A stretch of DNA of 64,000 nucleotides from Escherichia coli (GCA_021307345.1 CP089930.1:2790001-2854000), one strand, 5' to 3'. Shown: positions 44,087-54,043, numbered from the stretch's first letter. The notes: generated by a model not told the origin, from the sequence alone. Numbers and translations are program-made.

Positions 44087-45487
44087 TTAATCCATCTCTT
44101 CCGCTGAGGTAATACCAGGCAGAACGTTTTCCTGTCGGTAGCCACCAGGGAGAATAATATTTAATAAAATCGCAGTTAACCCGCCTGCACAAATAGGGTT
44201 TTCAACTAATACATAAATAGAGGCAGGCAATATTTTAAAAATTTCGGGATCGTAGGAAACACCAAGACCTAAACCTAATGAGGTGGCGACGATAAGTGTT
44301 TCACGGCGTTTTAAGCCATTGGTGATAATGATGCGGATACCGGCAATGGCAATCATGGAAAACATTAACGTCATTGCCCCCCCCAGAACTGCCGAGGGGA
44401 TAGTGGTGAAGAAGCCGCCGATCATCGGAAATAACCCGAGGATAACCAACATAACCGCGATGGTTCGCCCGATATAACGTGAGGCGACGCCGGTCATCTG
44501 AATAACACCGTTATTTTGCGCAAAGGTGGTTAATGGTAATGAACCGACTGCGGAGGCGATAACAGAGACCAGACCATCTGCCAGCACGCCACCTTTCAGC
44601 CGTGACTGATATTCGTCTCCCTGAATAGGACGGCGGGAAACCATTGCCGTGGCGGTGATATCGCCTACTGCCTCCAGCACGCTAAGTAGATAAATCGTGC
44701 CGACCACCAGGAACTGATGGAAGCTGAAACTAAACCCGTATTTGAACGGATGTGGGATAGTGATTAACGGCAGGTTGCGCATACTGCTGAAATCCACCAT
44801 GCCAAGGCATAACGACGCGATATAGCCGACGCAAAGTCCAATGGCGATCCCGCCCATGCGTAGCAACGGACTACGGCAGCAGTTAAAGCCGATCACCACA
44901 ATCAAAACCAATAAACCAACGCCGAGATGTTCGTAATTGCCGAACGTACCGCTGCTTTTGGCTGCAAATCCACCGCCAAAATCGATAATGCCGACTTTAA
45001 TCAGGCTTAAGCCGATCATCAGCACCACAATGCCGCTGACGGTGGGGGTGATAACCCGACGTAGATAAGGCAGGATAAAAGAAGAACCGACAACCAGAAA
45101 TGCGCCAACGAAGGAAACGCCAAGCAGCGACGACATGATTAATTCTTCGTGGAAACCGTCGCTTTTCATGCTGCTGCCCAGCGCAATCATGACGGTAACA
45201 AATGAAAAATTGACTGACTGAATGGAGAGTAAACCGGAACCTACGATGCCATAACGGTTTACCTGTAACCATGTTCCAATACCGGAGGCGATCATCGCCA
45301 TTGAAACCAGATAGGCGGTCGTTTCTGCGGAAAGTTGTAAGGCCGCACCCACAATTAATGCGGGAGTCACCATCGGAACGAAAATTGCCAACAGATGGGT
45401 AATTGCGCCAACAATAGCCTGATGAAAGGGAGGGCGATCCTCCAGTTCAAATATAAGGTCGGAACCTGCATGGTTTATATCAGACAT
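44087..45487 (-). CDS. xanQ: Xanthine permease XanQ
   Basis: A high-affinity xanthine:proton symporter of the NAT/NCS2 family, 466 residues and about 14 helices. Functional motifs: SVLEAVGDITAT (acidic residue of helix 8), QNNGVIQMTGV (NAT signature) and the conserved H in TM1 (ITHLLAIF). The start MSDINHAG at 45487 follows AAGGAGTGA. It heads the xanQ-guaD-ghxQ operon; about 60-100 bp upstream is a TGAGA-type motif. Confidence 0.97.
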   Translation of the reverse strand: MSDINHAGSDLIFELEDRPPFHQAIVGAITHLLAIFVPMVTPALIVGAALQLSAETTAYLVSMAMIASGIGTWLQVNRYGIVGSGLLSIQSVNFSFVTVMIALGSSMKSDGFHEELIMSSLLGVSFVGAFLVVGSSFILPYLRRVITPTVSGIVVLMIGLSLIKVGIIDFGGGFAAKSSGTFGNYEHLGVGLLVLIVVIGFNCCRSPLLRMGGIAIGLCVGYIASLCLGMVDFSSMRNLPLITIPHPFKYGFSFSFHQFLVVGTIYLLSVLEAVGDITATAMVSRRPIQGDEYQSRLKGGVLADGLVSVIASAVGSLPLTTFAQNNGVIQMTGVASRYIGRTIAVMLVILGLFPMIGGFFTTIPSAVLGGAMTLMFSMIAIAGIRIIITNGLKRRETLIVATSLGLGLGVSYDPEIFKILPASIYVLVENPICAGGLTAILLNIILPGGYRQENVLPGITSAEEMD

Positions 45488-45625
45488 CCCTTCACTCCTT
45501 TTAAAGTAAATTTGATCATCTGAATCAGTAAAATAAATACCCACGAATTTGGGGCGCAGGACGCCTTGAGAACGGCTTATCTCATTTTCGCAGTTACTAT
45601 TTAGTCATCGTTCAAACAGAGAAAC

Positions 45626-45810
45626 AGGCCGCCGAAGCGGTAACAGATTGTTGATAAATCGCGCTTTGTTCATGCCGGATGCGGCGTGAATGCCTTATCC
45701 GCCTACCAAATCATGCTAACTCAATATATTGCAGTCGACATGTAGGCCTGATAAGCGCAGCGCATCAGGCAATTTCGCATTTGTCAGCAATCCAGGCCGC
45801 CGAAGCGGCC
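45626..45810. repeat. REP/BIME cassette between xanQ and xdhD
   Basis: CAGGCCGCCGAAGCGG is present twice, at 45626-45641 and 45793-45808; the second copy is part of a full hairpin (GGCCGC-CGAA-GCGGCC) after xdhD. Between are two opposed REP sequences (about 45673-45705 and 45741-45773), edged by TTGTTGATAAA and TTTGTCAGCAA. The same layout occurs after gcvP. Confidence 0.88.
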
Positions 45811-45819
45811 ATTTATTAC

Positions 45820-48690
45820 TTATATTTTTTCCAGCGCGGTGAGTATTTTCTCCGGAGTGAAATGCCATTCGCGTAACCAGATGCCGCAGGCATCGTGAAT
45901 TGCAGTAGCAATTGCTGGTGCTGCGCCATTTACGCCAATTTCCGAGATGGACTTCGCCCCGAACGGGCCGACTTTATCGTCGCTCGGCACCAGTACGGCA
46001 CGGAAATCACGTGGGATGTCGCCAATTTTCGGTGCGCCGTAACTGCGTAAATCGCGGGTTAACGGGTGACCTTCGGCGTCATAAATGATTTCTTCGCTCA
46101 TACTGTGCCCGATAGCACGCAGGGTGGCGCCGTAGATTTGTCCCAACGCTAACTCCGGATTGACCGGCGTACCGCAATCCAGCAGGGCGTAGAATTTGTC
46201 CAGGCGGATTTCACCGGTACGCGTGTTGACGGCAACTTCAGCAAAGTTTGCACCATACGGGAAGGCGAAATCAGGCGTGATATAACTGGCTGTTCCCACC
46301 AGCGAACCAAAGCCAGTACCGGTTTCGCCTTTATGGGCAATATCCCCGAAACTCACTTCGCCTTTCTTACCGCGCACGACGCCCGGCGTTGCCAGTTGAA
46401 CATCTTCCAGTGGCTCACCCAACATTTGTGCACCGTGGAACAGGATTTTCTCCCGCAGATTTTCCGCAGCCATACGCGCCGCGTTGCCTGAGAAACAAGT
46501 ACCGGACGAGGCATACGCGCCTTTATCAAACAGCGCATGGTCGGTGTCACCGGAGATAACATGCACGTCCTGCGGCGGGCAGTGCAGCACTTCTGCCGCC
46601 AGTTTGGTCACCACAGTATCCAGGCCGGTTCCGATATCCGCACCACCGGAGTGAACGATAAAGGTGCCATCAGATTCCAGTTTGATCATGCAGTTAGCCT
46701 GATCGATATCCGGGATCCCCGATTTCTGCATGATAATGGCGACGCCGCGACCGATGTGCCAGTCACCATTTTGCGGTTTCGGTGACGACCATTGGATCAT
46801 CTCGCGACCCTGACGCAGGATCTCTTCCAGTGCGCAGCTGGCGGCGGAAGGAACGGAGGTCGGCGCTTTACCTTCACCGATTGCACCGAGAATTTTCAGC
46901 TCTTGCCCTTCGTGTACCCGGTTACGTTCGATAATTTCCAGTTGGTCGATCTGTAACTGTTCAGCCAGTTCCGCTAATGCCATGGTGATCGCGAAGTTAC
47001 CTTTCGGTGCGCCATAACCCTGATAAGCACCATTTGGACAAATGTTGCTGTAGTAGGTGGTGACCTGGAAATCGACGTTATCGCACGGATATAACGGCAG
47101 CGACAGAGCCGGCCCGTTACACGGTACGGTGAGTGAATGGTTGCCGTAAGGGCCTGTGTTGGCGCGGAAATCCATCTTCACTGCCGTCAGGCGACCATCT
47201 TTTTTCGCCCCCAGTTTGACGGTGACTTTCGCGACGTGACGAGAAGTGTTGGCAATAAACTCTTCTTCACGGGTGTAGCGGAACAGCACCGGACGCCCGG
47301 TCACGCAGGTTGCCCAGGCGCACACTTCTTCCAGCAGGATGTCCTGTTTGGAACCAAAACCGCCGCCTACGCGTTCTTTAATGACATGAACTTTATGTTG
47401 TTTCATACCTACAAGGCGCGCAACCTGGCGGCGTAAGTGCCACGGTACTTGAGTGGAGGCGTGAATAACCAGCCGATCGCCATCCATGCGGGTAAAGCAG
47501 ATATGTGTTTCAGTCGGGCATTGCTGCGCCTGAGTTGAGTTATAGGTTCGCTCAATGATCACATCGGCATCGGCGAAGCCTTTATCCATATCGCCAATAT
47601 GACCATGAATACTGGCGGCGATATTTTTGCGTGGGCGAGAACCGATAGGGAAGTTAATGATCATATGCTCGCCGCGCTGGGCTGCATGACTGTTGTCATC
47701 TTCCAGAGTATCTGGTGCACCAGCGACATACACCACCGGTTCATCGTGCACGACAGGTGCATCTTCCGCCATTGCTTCGTCGATCGACATTACCGGTTTA
47801 AGCACTTCATATTCAACGTCGATGAGCTTCAGTGCTTCGAGCGCAATTTCTTCACTTTCAGCAACGACCGCAGCAACGCGATCGCCGACATGACGCATTT
47901 TCTTGCCGAACATGCGGCGGTCAAGTGGTGACGGTTCCGGTGCGCTCTGACCACCAGGGGTGTAGTAGATGTCCGGGCAATTCAGGTGAGTAATAACGTG
48001 AACAACGCCCGGTAAAGCCTCGGCTTTGCTGACATCCAGATGAGTAATCAGTGCGTGAGCGTGTGGGCTACGTAACATTTTAATGACGCAGGCGTCAGCC
48101 GTTACGCGGTCTTCAACATAGCAGGGTTTCGCCTGCACCATTTTCGCGGCATCAGTTTTAGGATAGTGCTTACCAATGACTTCAAGGTCATCGCGGAAAG
48201 TCGGGGCGATATCAATCGTGGCCTGTGGGTTATTTTTACGTGCAACCGCCAGTTCAACGACCTGGTAGTATTGCTGCCAGCCTGCATCGCGGCTGAACAG
48301 ACCAGAAAGCGCGTCGTCGATCTCTTCGCGGGTAGGTGCGGCGATGCGATCAAGAAGATCGGTAATAATCAGAGCCGCAGCCGGATCGTTATAACCGGAC
48401 TGCACCACGCCGACATCAACCATTGCTTGTTGAACCAGACTTAATTCGTTCCATTTGCCCAGTGATTCTGCGGTACGAATGTCTGCTTTTTCTAACTGTG
48501 CGGCAATAAGCAGGGATGCGTTGACGATATTACCGTTAAAGATAATTGCGTCAGAACCGGCAAAACCGAAACCATCATCACTGTTGCGTACAGAGTGCAT
48601 TCCCATGTTAAACAACAGCTTTTGCACGTTTTCGCCAGGATTAACGGTTAATGCCTGGGGCGCGCCATTTAAAGTAAAGTGAATAATCAT
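45820..48690 (-). CDS. xdhD: Molybdenum hydroxylase XdhD (probable selenium-dependent purine hydroxylase)
   Basis: A 956-residue xanthine-dehydrogenase-family protein. Residues 1-150 are a degenerate [2Fe-2S] domain: where relatives have cluster cysteines, this one reads SDDGFGFAGS (37-46) and VQSGYNDP (96-103), and the first Cys of the whole protein is at 190. The rest is the molybdopterin-binding part, with GGGFGSKQD, GAYQGYGAPKG and the catalytic Glu E917 in KSISEIG. It is the last gene of ygfK-ssnA-ygfM-xdhD and overlaps ygfM by 4 bp. The substrate is not proven; urate, xanthine or hypoxanthine are likely. Confidence 0.93.
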   Translation of the reverse strand: MIIHFTLNGAPQALTVNPGENVQKLLFNMGMHSVRNSDDGFGFAGSDAIIFNGNIVNASLLIAAQLEKADIRTAESLGKWNELSLVQQAMVDVGVVQSGYNDPAAALIITDLLDRIAAPTREEIDDALSGLFSRDAGWQQYYQVVELAVARKNNPQATIDIAPTFRDDLEVIGKHYPKTDAAKMVQAKPCYVEDRVTADACVIKMLRSPHAHALITHLDVSKAEALPGVVHVITHLNCPDIYYTPGGQSAPEPSPLDRRMFGKKMRHVGDRVAAVVAESEEIALEALKLIDVEYEVLKPVMSIDEAMAEDAPVVHDEPVVYVAGAPDTLEDDNSHAAQRGEHMIINFPIGSRPRKNIAASIHGHIGDMDKGFADADVIIERTYNSTQAQQCPTETHICFTRMDGDRLVIHASTQVPWHLRRQVARLVGMKQHKVHVIKERVGGGFGSKQDILLEEVCAWATCVTGRPVLFRYTREEEFIANTSRHVAKVTVKLGAKKDGRLTAVKMDFRANTGPYGNHSLTVPCNGPALSLPLYPCDNVDFQVTTYYSNICPNGAYQGYGAPKGNFAITMALAELAEQLQIDQLEIIERNRVHEGQELKILGAIGEGKAPTSVPSAASCALEEILRQGREMIQWSSPKPQNGDWHIGRGVAIIMQKSGIPDIDQANCMIKLESDGTFIVHSGGADIGTGLDTVVTKLAAEVLHCPPQDVHVISGDTDHALFDKGAYASSGTCFSGNAARMAAENLREKILFHGAQMLGEPLEDVQLATPGVVRGKKGEVSFGDIAHKGETGTGFGSLVGTASYITPDFAFPYGANFAEVAVNTRTGEIRLDKFYALLDCGTPVNPELALGQIYGATLRAIGHSMSEEIIYDAEGHPLTRDLRSYGAPKIGDIPRDFRAVLVPSDDKVGPFGAKSISEIGVNGAAPAIATAIHDACGIWLREWHFTPEKILTALEKI

Positions 48691-49466
48691 ACGGCTTCCT
48701 CCCCAGCCTGTTGGCAGTCGGCATACAGGTCGGCTACCAGAACTCCCGTGATATAGCGTTTATAGGCCACGCTGCCCCGCAAATCTTCCTGCGGGAAAAT
48801 GGCGTTGGCGACGGCCTGTTCCAGTGCATTGCCTTCCAGATTTTGTTTTTCGACATCGTGCAGACGCAGTGCTTTACTGGCGACGCCATCCAGCGCAATT
48901 CGCATACCGTCGTGGTCGGTTAATGCAACAGCCGCAGTCACTACCGTTAACCCAGCCTGGGAACGGCTAATTTTGCGAGTCGCGCAGGTGCGATACGGAT
49001 CTTTAATGATGATTTCCGTCAGCAGACGATCGCATGGGCAGGACAGGTAGTCCTCGATTGATAGCGTTTCGCCGTTGCCAAAGACCAGTTCAGCATCCAG
49101 CGCCAGCAGCACCGGAAGCAGTACGGACTCTTCCTGTTGGGCGGCGATTTCGCCACCAATGGTGGACTGATTCCGTACATGGCGAGAGTAGACAAAGCCG
49201 AGGGCTTCACGCAGTGCTGCAGGAATAAATCGTGCATCACGCAGTGGCTGCAAGCGAGACATTGCGCCAATACGCAATGCGCCGTTATCCCAGTCAACCC
49301 AGTCCAGTTCCAGATCCTGTAAGGAAATGGCAATCTTTTTATCGGTACGGGTTGGTGTGGCGTTGAGTTTGCTGCCCCCGGCAAACCAGACGGCTTCATC
49401 CTGGAAGCGGCGCTTCAGTTCCAGCGCCTGTTCGACAGAGTCGGGTCTGAAAAATTGTTCAATCAT
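48687..49466 (-). CDS. ygfM: FAD-binding subunit YgfM of the XdhD hydroxylase
   Basis: A 259-residue protein of the CO dehydrogenase/xanthine dehydrogenase flavoprotein class. FAD-binding motifs: AGGSKLNATP near residue 30 and STIGGEIAAQ near 101; a C-terminal CO_deh_flav_C domain follows. The start has AAGGAAAGAAG before it. It should bind XdhD as the electron-accepting subunit. No separate [2Fe-2S] subunit gene lies in this operon. Confidence 0.93.
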   Translation of the reverse strand: MIEQFFRPDSVEQALELKRRFQDEAVWFAGGSKLNATPTRTDKKIAISLQDLELDWVDWDNGALRIGAMSRLQPLRDARFIPAALREALGFVYSRHVRNQSTIGGEIAAQQEESVLLPVLLALDAELVFGNGETLSIEDYLSCPCDRLLTEIIIKDPYRTCATRKISRSQAGLTVVTAAVALTDHDGMRIALDGVASKALRLHDVEKQNLEGNALEQAVANAIFPQEDLRGSVAYKRYITGVLVADLYADCQQAGEEAV

Positions 49467-49482
49467 CTTCTTTCCTTATTTA

Positions 49483-49507
49483 ACCCTCTTCCTTGAAGGA
49501 AGAGGGT
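49483..49507 (-). other. Intercistronic hairpin between ssnA and ygfM
   Basis: ACCCTCTTCCTT-G-AAGGAAGAGGGT is a perfect 12-bp stem with a one-base centre. Without a T tract it is more likely an RNA-stability or processing element than a terminator. Confidence 0.75.
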
Positions 49508-49516
49508 ATCTGTCAT

Positions 49517-50845
49517 TTATGCCAGCGCATCCATCCGACGCCACATACCGGCGGCGGCTTTTCTGGCTTGCGCATAAATGGAATCGCAATCGAAGTTAAA
49601 CTGACGGTCTTCATAGACCATCACACCGTTGACCATCACGCTGTGAACGCTGCCTGAACCCATGCCGAAAGCGATATGACCGGCGATATTGTCCGCCAGC
49701 AACGGCGTTGGCGAGGTGTAATCGCAAATGGTTAAATCGGCTTTATAACCTGCTTCCAGCAGGCCGAATTTCGCACCAAAGTTGCGACTCATTAGTTCGT
49801 TGCCGTTAGTCAGGGCTTTGGCAAAACTGTCAGGCCACAGCGAACCACCAGCGTCACGATGTTTAAAGAAGGCGAATTTCATCTCTTCAAACATGTCTGA
49901 ACCGATACCGTCGGTTCCCAGTGCCAGATTGCGGATATCGCTAAGATGATGGTTGTAACCAACATGGTTATTCATGTTGGAGCGGGCGTTATGTACCAGG
50001 AACGCGTCATGCTGATTAAGCAGGGCGATATCCTCTTTCGACAGATACAGGCCGTGGGCGACCAGCGTTTTGCTGTCGATAAGATCGAATTGCGCCAGTC
50101 GTGCCAGCAGATCTTTGCCGTACCAGTGGTGACTGTGAGAAACGTCGTAAAGGTCTTCAGCAGCGTGAATGTGTAAACCACGTCCGGTGGCTTTTACGGC
50201 TTCGCGCAGCATTTCCAGACCGGCATCCGGCACGGTAAACGGCGCGTGAGCACCAATATGCGCTTCCACCAGATATGGCTCGGTAGCTACTTTCTTTGCG
50301 TCGTCAATCTGACGGGCGAAACGGATGTTTTCTTCTACACCTTCCTGTAACTCTGTGATGCCGTTGTTACGGTCAGTGGTTTCAAAACAGGTCATCGCAC
50401 GCAGGCCAACTTTTAAAAATGCGTTGCGCAGCGTCGAGAGCGACCCGCCGATATAAGCCGGGGACGCATGGTGATCGATAACCGACGTGCATCCGCTCTT
50501 GATTGCTTCGAGTGAACAAATCAGCCCGCTGTAATAGAGCGACTCTTCATCAAGGGCACGATCGAGCCGCCACCAAAGATTTTTCAGCGTTGAGATGAAA
50601 TCCGGGCAGGGAGCGATGTTCGCCATAATTCCGCGCGAAAGTCCCGAGTAAAAATGGTTGTGTGAGCAGACAATCCCAGGCATCACAATCCGGCCATGCA
50701 TCTCTTTGTAGCTGGCGTCAGGATAACGCTGCGTCAGAGCATCGCCGATCGCGACAATCACATCATTTTCGATGGCGATATCGACGCCTTCCTGCACTTT
50801 TGCCGGGTGTAACTGTACTGCGGTGACATTCTTCAGAATCAACAT
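49517..50845 (-). CDS. ssnA: Aminohydrolase SsnA
   Basis: A 442-residue amidohydrolase/chlorohydrolase of the ATZ/TRZ family, related to GuaD. Metal ligands by family: CSHNHFYSG, EAHIGAHAPF, HAAED and LGTDGIGSDM. Its name derives from a stationary-phase survival phenotype in E. coli. In the purine island it likely acts on a ring-opening intermediate; the exact substrate is unclear. The stop of upstream ygfK is 2 bp away, so translation is coupled. Confidence 0.93.
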   Translation of the reverse strand: MLILKNVTAVQLHPAKVQEGVDIAIENDVIVAIGDALTQRYPDASYKEMHGRIVMPGIVCSHNHFYSGLSRGIMANIAPCPDFISTLKNLWWRLDRALDEESLYYSGLICSLEAIKSGCTSVIDHHASPAYIGGSLSTLRNAFLKVGLRAMTCFETTDRNNGITELQEGVEENIRFARQIDDAKKVATEPYLVEAHIGAHAPFTVPDAGLEMLREAVKATGRGLHIHAAEDLYDVSHSHHWYGKDLLARLAQFDLIDSKTLVAHGLYLSKEDIALLNQHDAFLVHNARSNMNNHVGYNHHLSDIRNLALGTDGIGSDMFEEMKFAFFKHRDAGGSLWPDSFAKALTNGNELMSRNFGAKFGLLEAGYKADLTICDYTSPTPLLADNIAGHIAFGMGSGSVHSVMVNGVMVYEDRQFNFDCDSIYAQARKAAAGMWRRMDALA

Positions 50846-50847
50846 GA

Positions 50848-53800
50848 TTACACCTCCACGCGGCTCAGCAGATAATGATGATGCTGGTGGACATGGCTAA
50901 TGATGCGGCACATATCGTTCAGCTCTGGCGGTACGTTGTCGAACTGACCTTCGCTATTGATATTCAGCACCCAGCTTTGGTTATTCAGACGTACACGCAC
51001 ACGATCATCTTCCACCAGGAAGCCTGGGTTGCTGCTGTTATCAAAGTCTTGCGACAGACTAAAGACGGTGATTTTGTCTTTGTACGGTTTACCGTTCCAC
51101 GGGCAGAACTGAGCGCAGTTGCCGCATTCGTTACAGTAAGCGTCGAGGTGCAGCGTCTGGAAACGGTTCTGGAAGCCAGGGACGGCAATTGAGACGTTGG
51201 CGCGGTTCGGGCAGACATCCACACACTTGCTGCAAACGTAGTTACATTCAAGGCAGCGAGCGGCTTCCTGGGCGACAAACGCGTCACGATCGTCACTGTT
51301 CACCAGGGTGACAGAGATATCGCCTTTACGTTGGTAGATTTCCGCCGGGTTGACGTTGTTCCAGTATTTATCGCTCTGGTGGGAGCGGATATTTTCTCGA
51401 CTAAGGATGGCATCGGTGGCTCGTCGAGCCGTTCCGACAGCCGCGACAATAGAGGACGGGCCGCGCTGTACGTCACCAATCATAAAGACGTCAGTCAGAC
51501 GAGTTTCGCCGTTATGGTCGACATCAGGCCAGCCGTTTTTGTCCAGCGGCACGCCCATTGCGTTCAGGGCTTCGGTATCCTGCTGTTCGCCAATGGCGGT
51601 GATCAGGCTGTCTACGTGTAGCGTTACTGTTTCGTTGGTTTCAACCGGACGGCGACGGCCTTTCTCATCGGGTTCGCCAAGCGACATAACGCGCAACGTT
51701 AAGGTGCCATCCGCATCGAAACGTTCTGGGTTATTGAGGAAACGGAACTCTACGCCATCGTGTCGTGCTTCTTCATACTCTTCGCGCCATGCTGGCATCT
51801 CTTGTAGTGAACGACGGTAAACTACAGTCGCTTTTTCAACGCCCGGAACGCGTAACGCCGCACGGGCGCAGTCCATTGCGGTGTTACCCGCACCGACAAT
51901 CACCACATGTTTACCCAAGTTGAGCACTGCGCCTTTGTTGTACTCGCGCAGGAAGGGGAGCGATTTCCAGACATTCTGGTTGTTGCCCGCCAGCTTCACA
52001 CCGCTGTTTTTATCGGTGCCGGTGGCAATCAGAACATAGTGGAAGCCCTGATTTTTTAACTGTTCGACGGTCAGATCCGGTGAACAGCCATACTCAAATT
52101 TCACGCCGTGGTCGGCAACAAAATCGATATCGTGCTGAATCAACTCAGCAGGAATACGGAACTGTGGAATGATATTTTTCACCACGCCGCCGGCGTTAGC
52201 TTCGCGTTCAAATAGCGTCACCGGATGGCCCGCTCTGGCAAGGAAGTAGCCTGCTGCCAGACCCGCCGGACCTGCGCCAATGACGGCAACCGGATGGCGA
52301 GAACCGGAACCCGCTGGTTTGTGCCAGCGTTGCTTATATTCATCCCAGCCTTTTTCCAGCGCGACTTTTTTCAGTTCGCGGATATTCAGCGCACTGTCGT
52401 AATCCAGGCGGGTACAGTTGTACTGGCACTGGTGATCGCAAATGTGACCAGTAATGGCGGGCAGGGCATTACGTTGGTAGATGAGTTCCAGCGCGTCGGC
52501 ATAGCGATGTTCGCCAAGCAGACGAATGTATTCCGGAATATCCTGTTTGATGGCGCAGGCAGTGACACAGGGGGCAACGTAGCAGTCGGTCAGCGGCAGG
52601 TCTTCTGCCACTTCTATACGCTCTTCTGGCTTCCAGTGTTTCTGGGTGTACTCCATGGTCAGCGCATCTGCGGCCAGCTTGCTCAGTCGTTCCACGTCAA
52701 CGTGGTCAAGTCCCCAGGCGTCGGAGCCTTCCAGCTCGCGCATACAGGCACTTAAACGCAAATAGCCGCCGGGTTTCAGTAAGTCGGTTGCCATGGTGAT
52801 AGGGCGAATGCCAGTATCGAAAATATCGCGGATAGTCAGCTGGCTGGCACCACCGGAATAGGAAATTGGCAGTTTGCCGTCAAAGGCACGGGACAGAACT
52901 GCCGCGACATTGATAGAGAGCGGGAACAGTGCACGGCCGGACATATACATCTCTTCACCAGGCAGTGCGCCTTTGTTATTGATGGTGCCGAGAGTGTTAG
53001 TCAGTTTGACGCCAAAGCCGAGTGATTTTTCTTTTGCCAGCGCCATCAGGCGTTCCAGCATTTCCAGCGCCTGCGTTAGCTTGAGGTCGTGATCAAATGA
53101 CTCTTCTTTTAAGCCGATGTAATCGAATCCACATCCATCAAGAATCTCACGAACACGCGCGTACCCCAGTAAGGTCGGGTTGAGTTTCACAAAGGTGTTC
53201 AGCTCTTTTTCTTCCAGCATGTAGCGGCAAATGGCTTCGATTTCATGCGGAGGGCAGCCGTGCATGGTGGAGAGGGTAACGCCTTGTACCATGCTGGTGG
53301 GGATACGGGCTGCTAAGGCCTGCAAGCTTTCACGTTTTTCCTGCAATCCGTGGCGGGCTAAAAATGCGTCATCGTGGAGGATTTTATTCAGCGTATCGCG
53401 GTATTGAGCGAATTTCGGATGGTCAGATGCGTCCATCATATTGTCGATGAACTGCTGCATCGGCGGCTGCTTAATGCCTTCGAGGTTGTAACCGACGCTC
53501 ATATTAAAGATAAACGATTTACCAGAATCAGAAGGCTGGAACATGGCTTCGAGAAGATGCAGGGCAAACCAGGCTTTGAGGTATTCATCCCAGGCTTTAA
53601 GCAGGGTAAATTCGGTTGACCATTCGGTGTTAAAGCATTCGTCTTCGGCATCGATACAGGGCTTTTCCAGCTCCAGGCGGTCAAGAATTTGGACGGTTTT
53701 TAGTTCGATAAAGCGTCCGCCAGTCAGCCAGGAAGTGACGATGTTTTGCGCGAGTTGCGTGTGCGGACCAGCGGCAGGGCCGACGGGGGTGGCACAGGTT

Positions 53801-53946
53801 TCACCGAAGACGCTAACAGTTTTACCTTTTACGGGTGAGTAAAACTGTTGCTCAGGAATACCAAAGATTGAGCGTTGTTGTTGGTATTCATCAAATATGC
53901 GCGTCAAAAGTTCCTCAAACGGAATGGGACGCATAATATCCCCCAT
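50848..53946 (-). CDS. ygfK: Fe-S flavoprotein oxidoreductase YgfK
   Basis: A 1032-residue multidomain protein, often labelled putative selenate reductase. Order: N-terminal dihydroorotate-dehydrogenase-like barrel (about 1-430, with KLTNTLGTINNKG and ISYSGG); GltD-like Cys region (CYVAPCVTACAI); FAD motif [16 protein letters not shown](P) motif VIVGAGNTAMDCAR; C-terminal two-cluster ferredoxin (CLECNYVCSKCVDVCP and CNECGNCAQFCPW). This is the architecture of a pyrimidine-reductase-type enzyme. It heads the minus operon with a sigma-54-like promoter. Confidence 0.94.
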   Translation of the reverse strand: MGDIMRPIPFEELLTRIFDEYQQQRSIFGIPEQQFYSPVKGKTVSVFGETCATPVGPAAGPHTQLAQNIVTSWLTGGRFIELKTVQILDRLELEKPCIDAEDECFNTEWSTEFTLLKAWDEYLKAWFALHLLEAMFQPSDSGKSFIFNMSVGYNLEGIKQPPMQQFIDNMMDASDHPKFAQYRDTLNKILHDDAFLARHGLQEKRESLQALAARIPTSMVQGVTLSTMHGCPPHEIEAICRYMLEEKELNTFVKLNPTLLGYARVREILDGCGFDYIGLKEESFDHDLKLTQALEMLERLMALAKEKSLGFGVKLTNTLGTINNKGALPGEEMYMSGRALFPLSINVAAVLSRAFDGKLPISYSGGASQLTIRDIFDTGIRPITMATDLLKPGGYLRLSACMRELEGSDAWGLDHVDVERLSKLAADALTMEYTQKHWKPEERIEVAEDLPLTDCYVAPCVTACAIKQDIPEYIRLLGEHRYADALELIYQRNALPAITGHICDHQCQYNCTRLDYDSALNIRELKKVALEKGWDEYKQRWHKPAGSGSRHPVAVIGAGPAGLAAGYFLARAGHPVTLFEREANAGGVVKNIIPQFRIPAELIQHDIDFVADHGVKFEYGCSPDLTVEQLKNQGFHYVLIATGTDKNSGVKLAGNNQNVWKSLPFLREYNKGAVLNLGKHVVIVGAGNTAMDCARAALRVPGVEKATVVYRRSLQEMPAWREEYEEARHDGVEFRFLNNPERFDADGTLTLRVMSLGEPDEKGRRRPVETNETVTLHVDSLITAIGEQQDTEALNAMGVPLDKNGWPDVDHNGETRLTDVFMIGDVQRGPSSIVAAVGTARRATDAILSRENIRSHQSDKYWNNVNPAEIYQRKGDISVTLVNSDDRDAFVAQEAARCLECNYVCSKCVDVCPNRANVSIAVPGFQNRFQTLHLDAYCNECGNCAQFCPWNGKPYKDKITVFSLSQDFDNSSNPGFLVEDDRVRVRLNNQSWVLNINSEGQFDNVPPELNDMCRIISHVHQHHHYLLSRVEV

Positions 53947-54027
53947 AACCCTCTCCTTAGCTTATACAGATATCATTGAGTGACCGGTATTGATAAATCC
54001 GGTGGTTTAAGGAGACAGAGCAACAAT

Positions 54028-54043
54028 CGCACCACTATTGCCA
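54028..54043 (-). promoter_or_regulatory. Sigma-54-type promoter for ygfK-ssnA-ygfM-xdhD
   Basis: Minus-strand TGGCAATAGTGGTGCG has GG and GC exactly 10 bases apart, with TGGCA and TGC elements close to the TGGCAC-N5-TTGC consensus. The GC is about 83 bases before the ygfK start. Confidence 0.6.

Noticed and set aside
44073-44192. 40-residue N-terminal extension of GuaD
   Set aside because: It overlaps xanQ coding sequence out of frame; a clear AGGAG site precedes the internal ATG.
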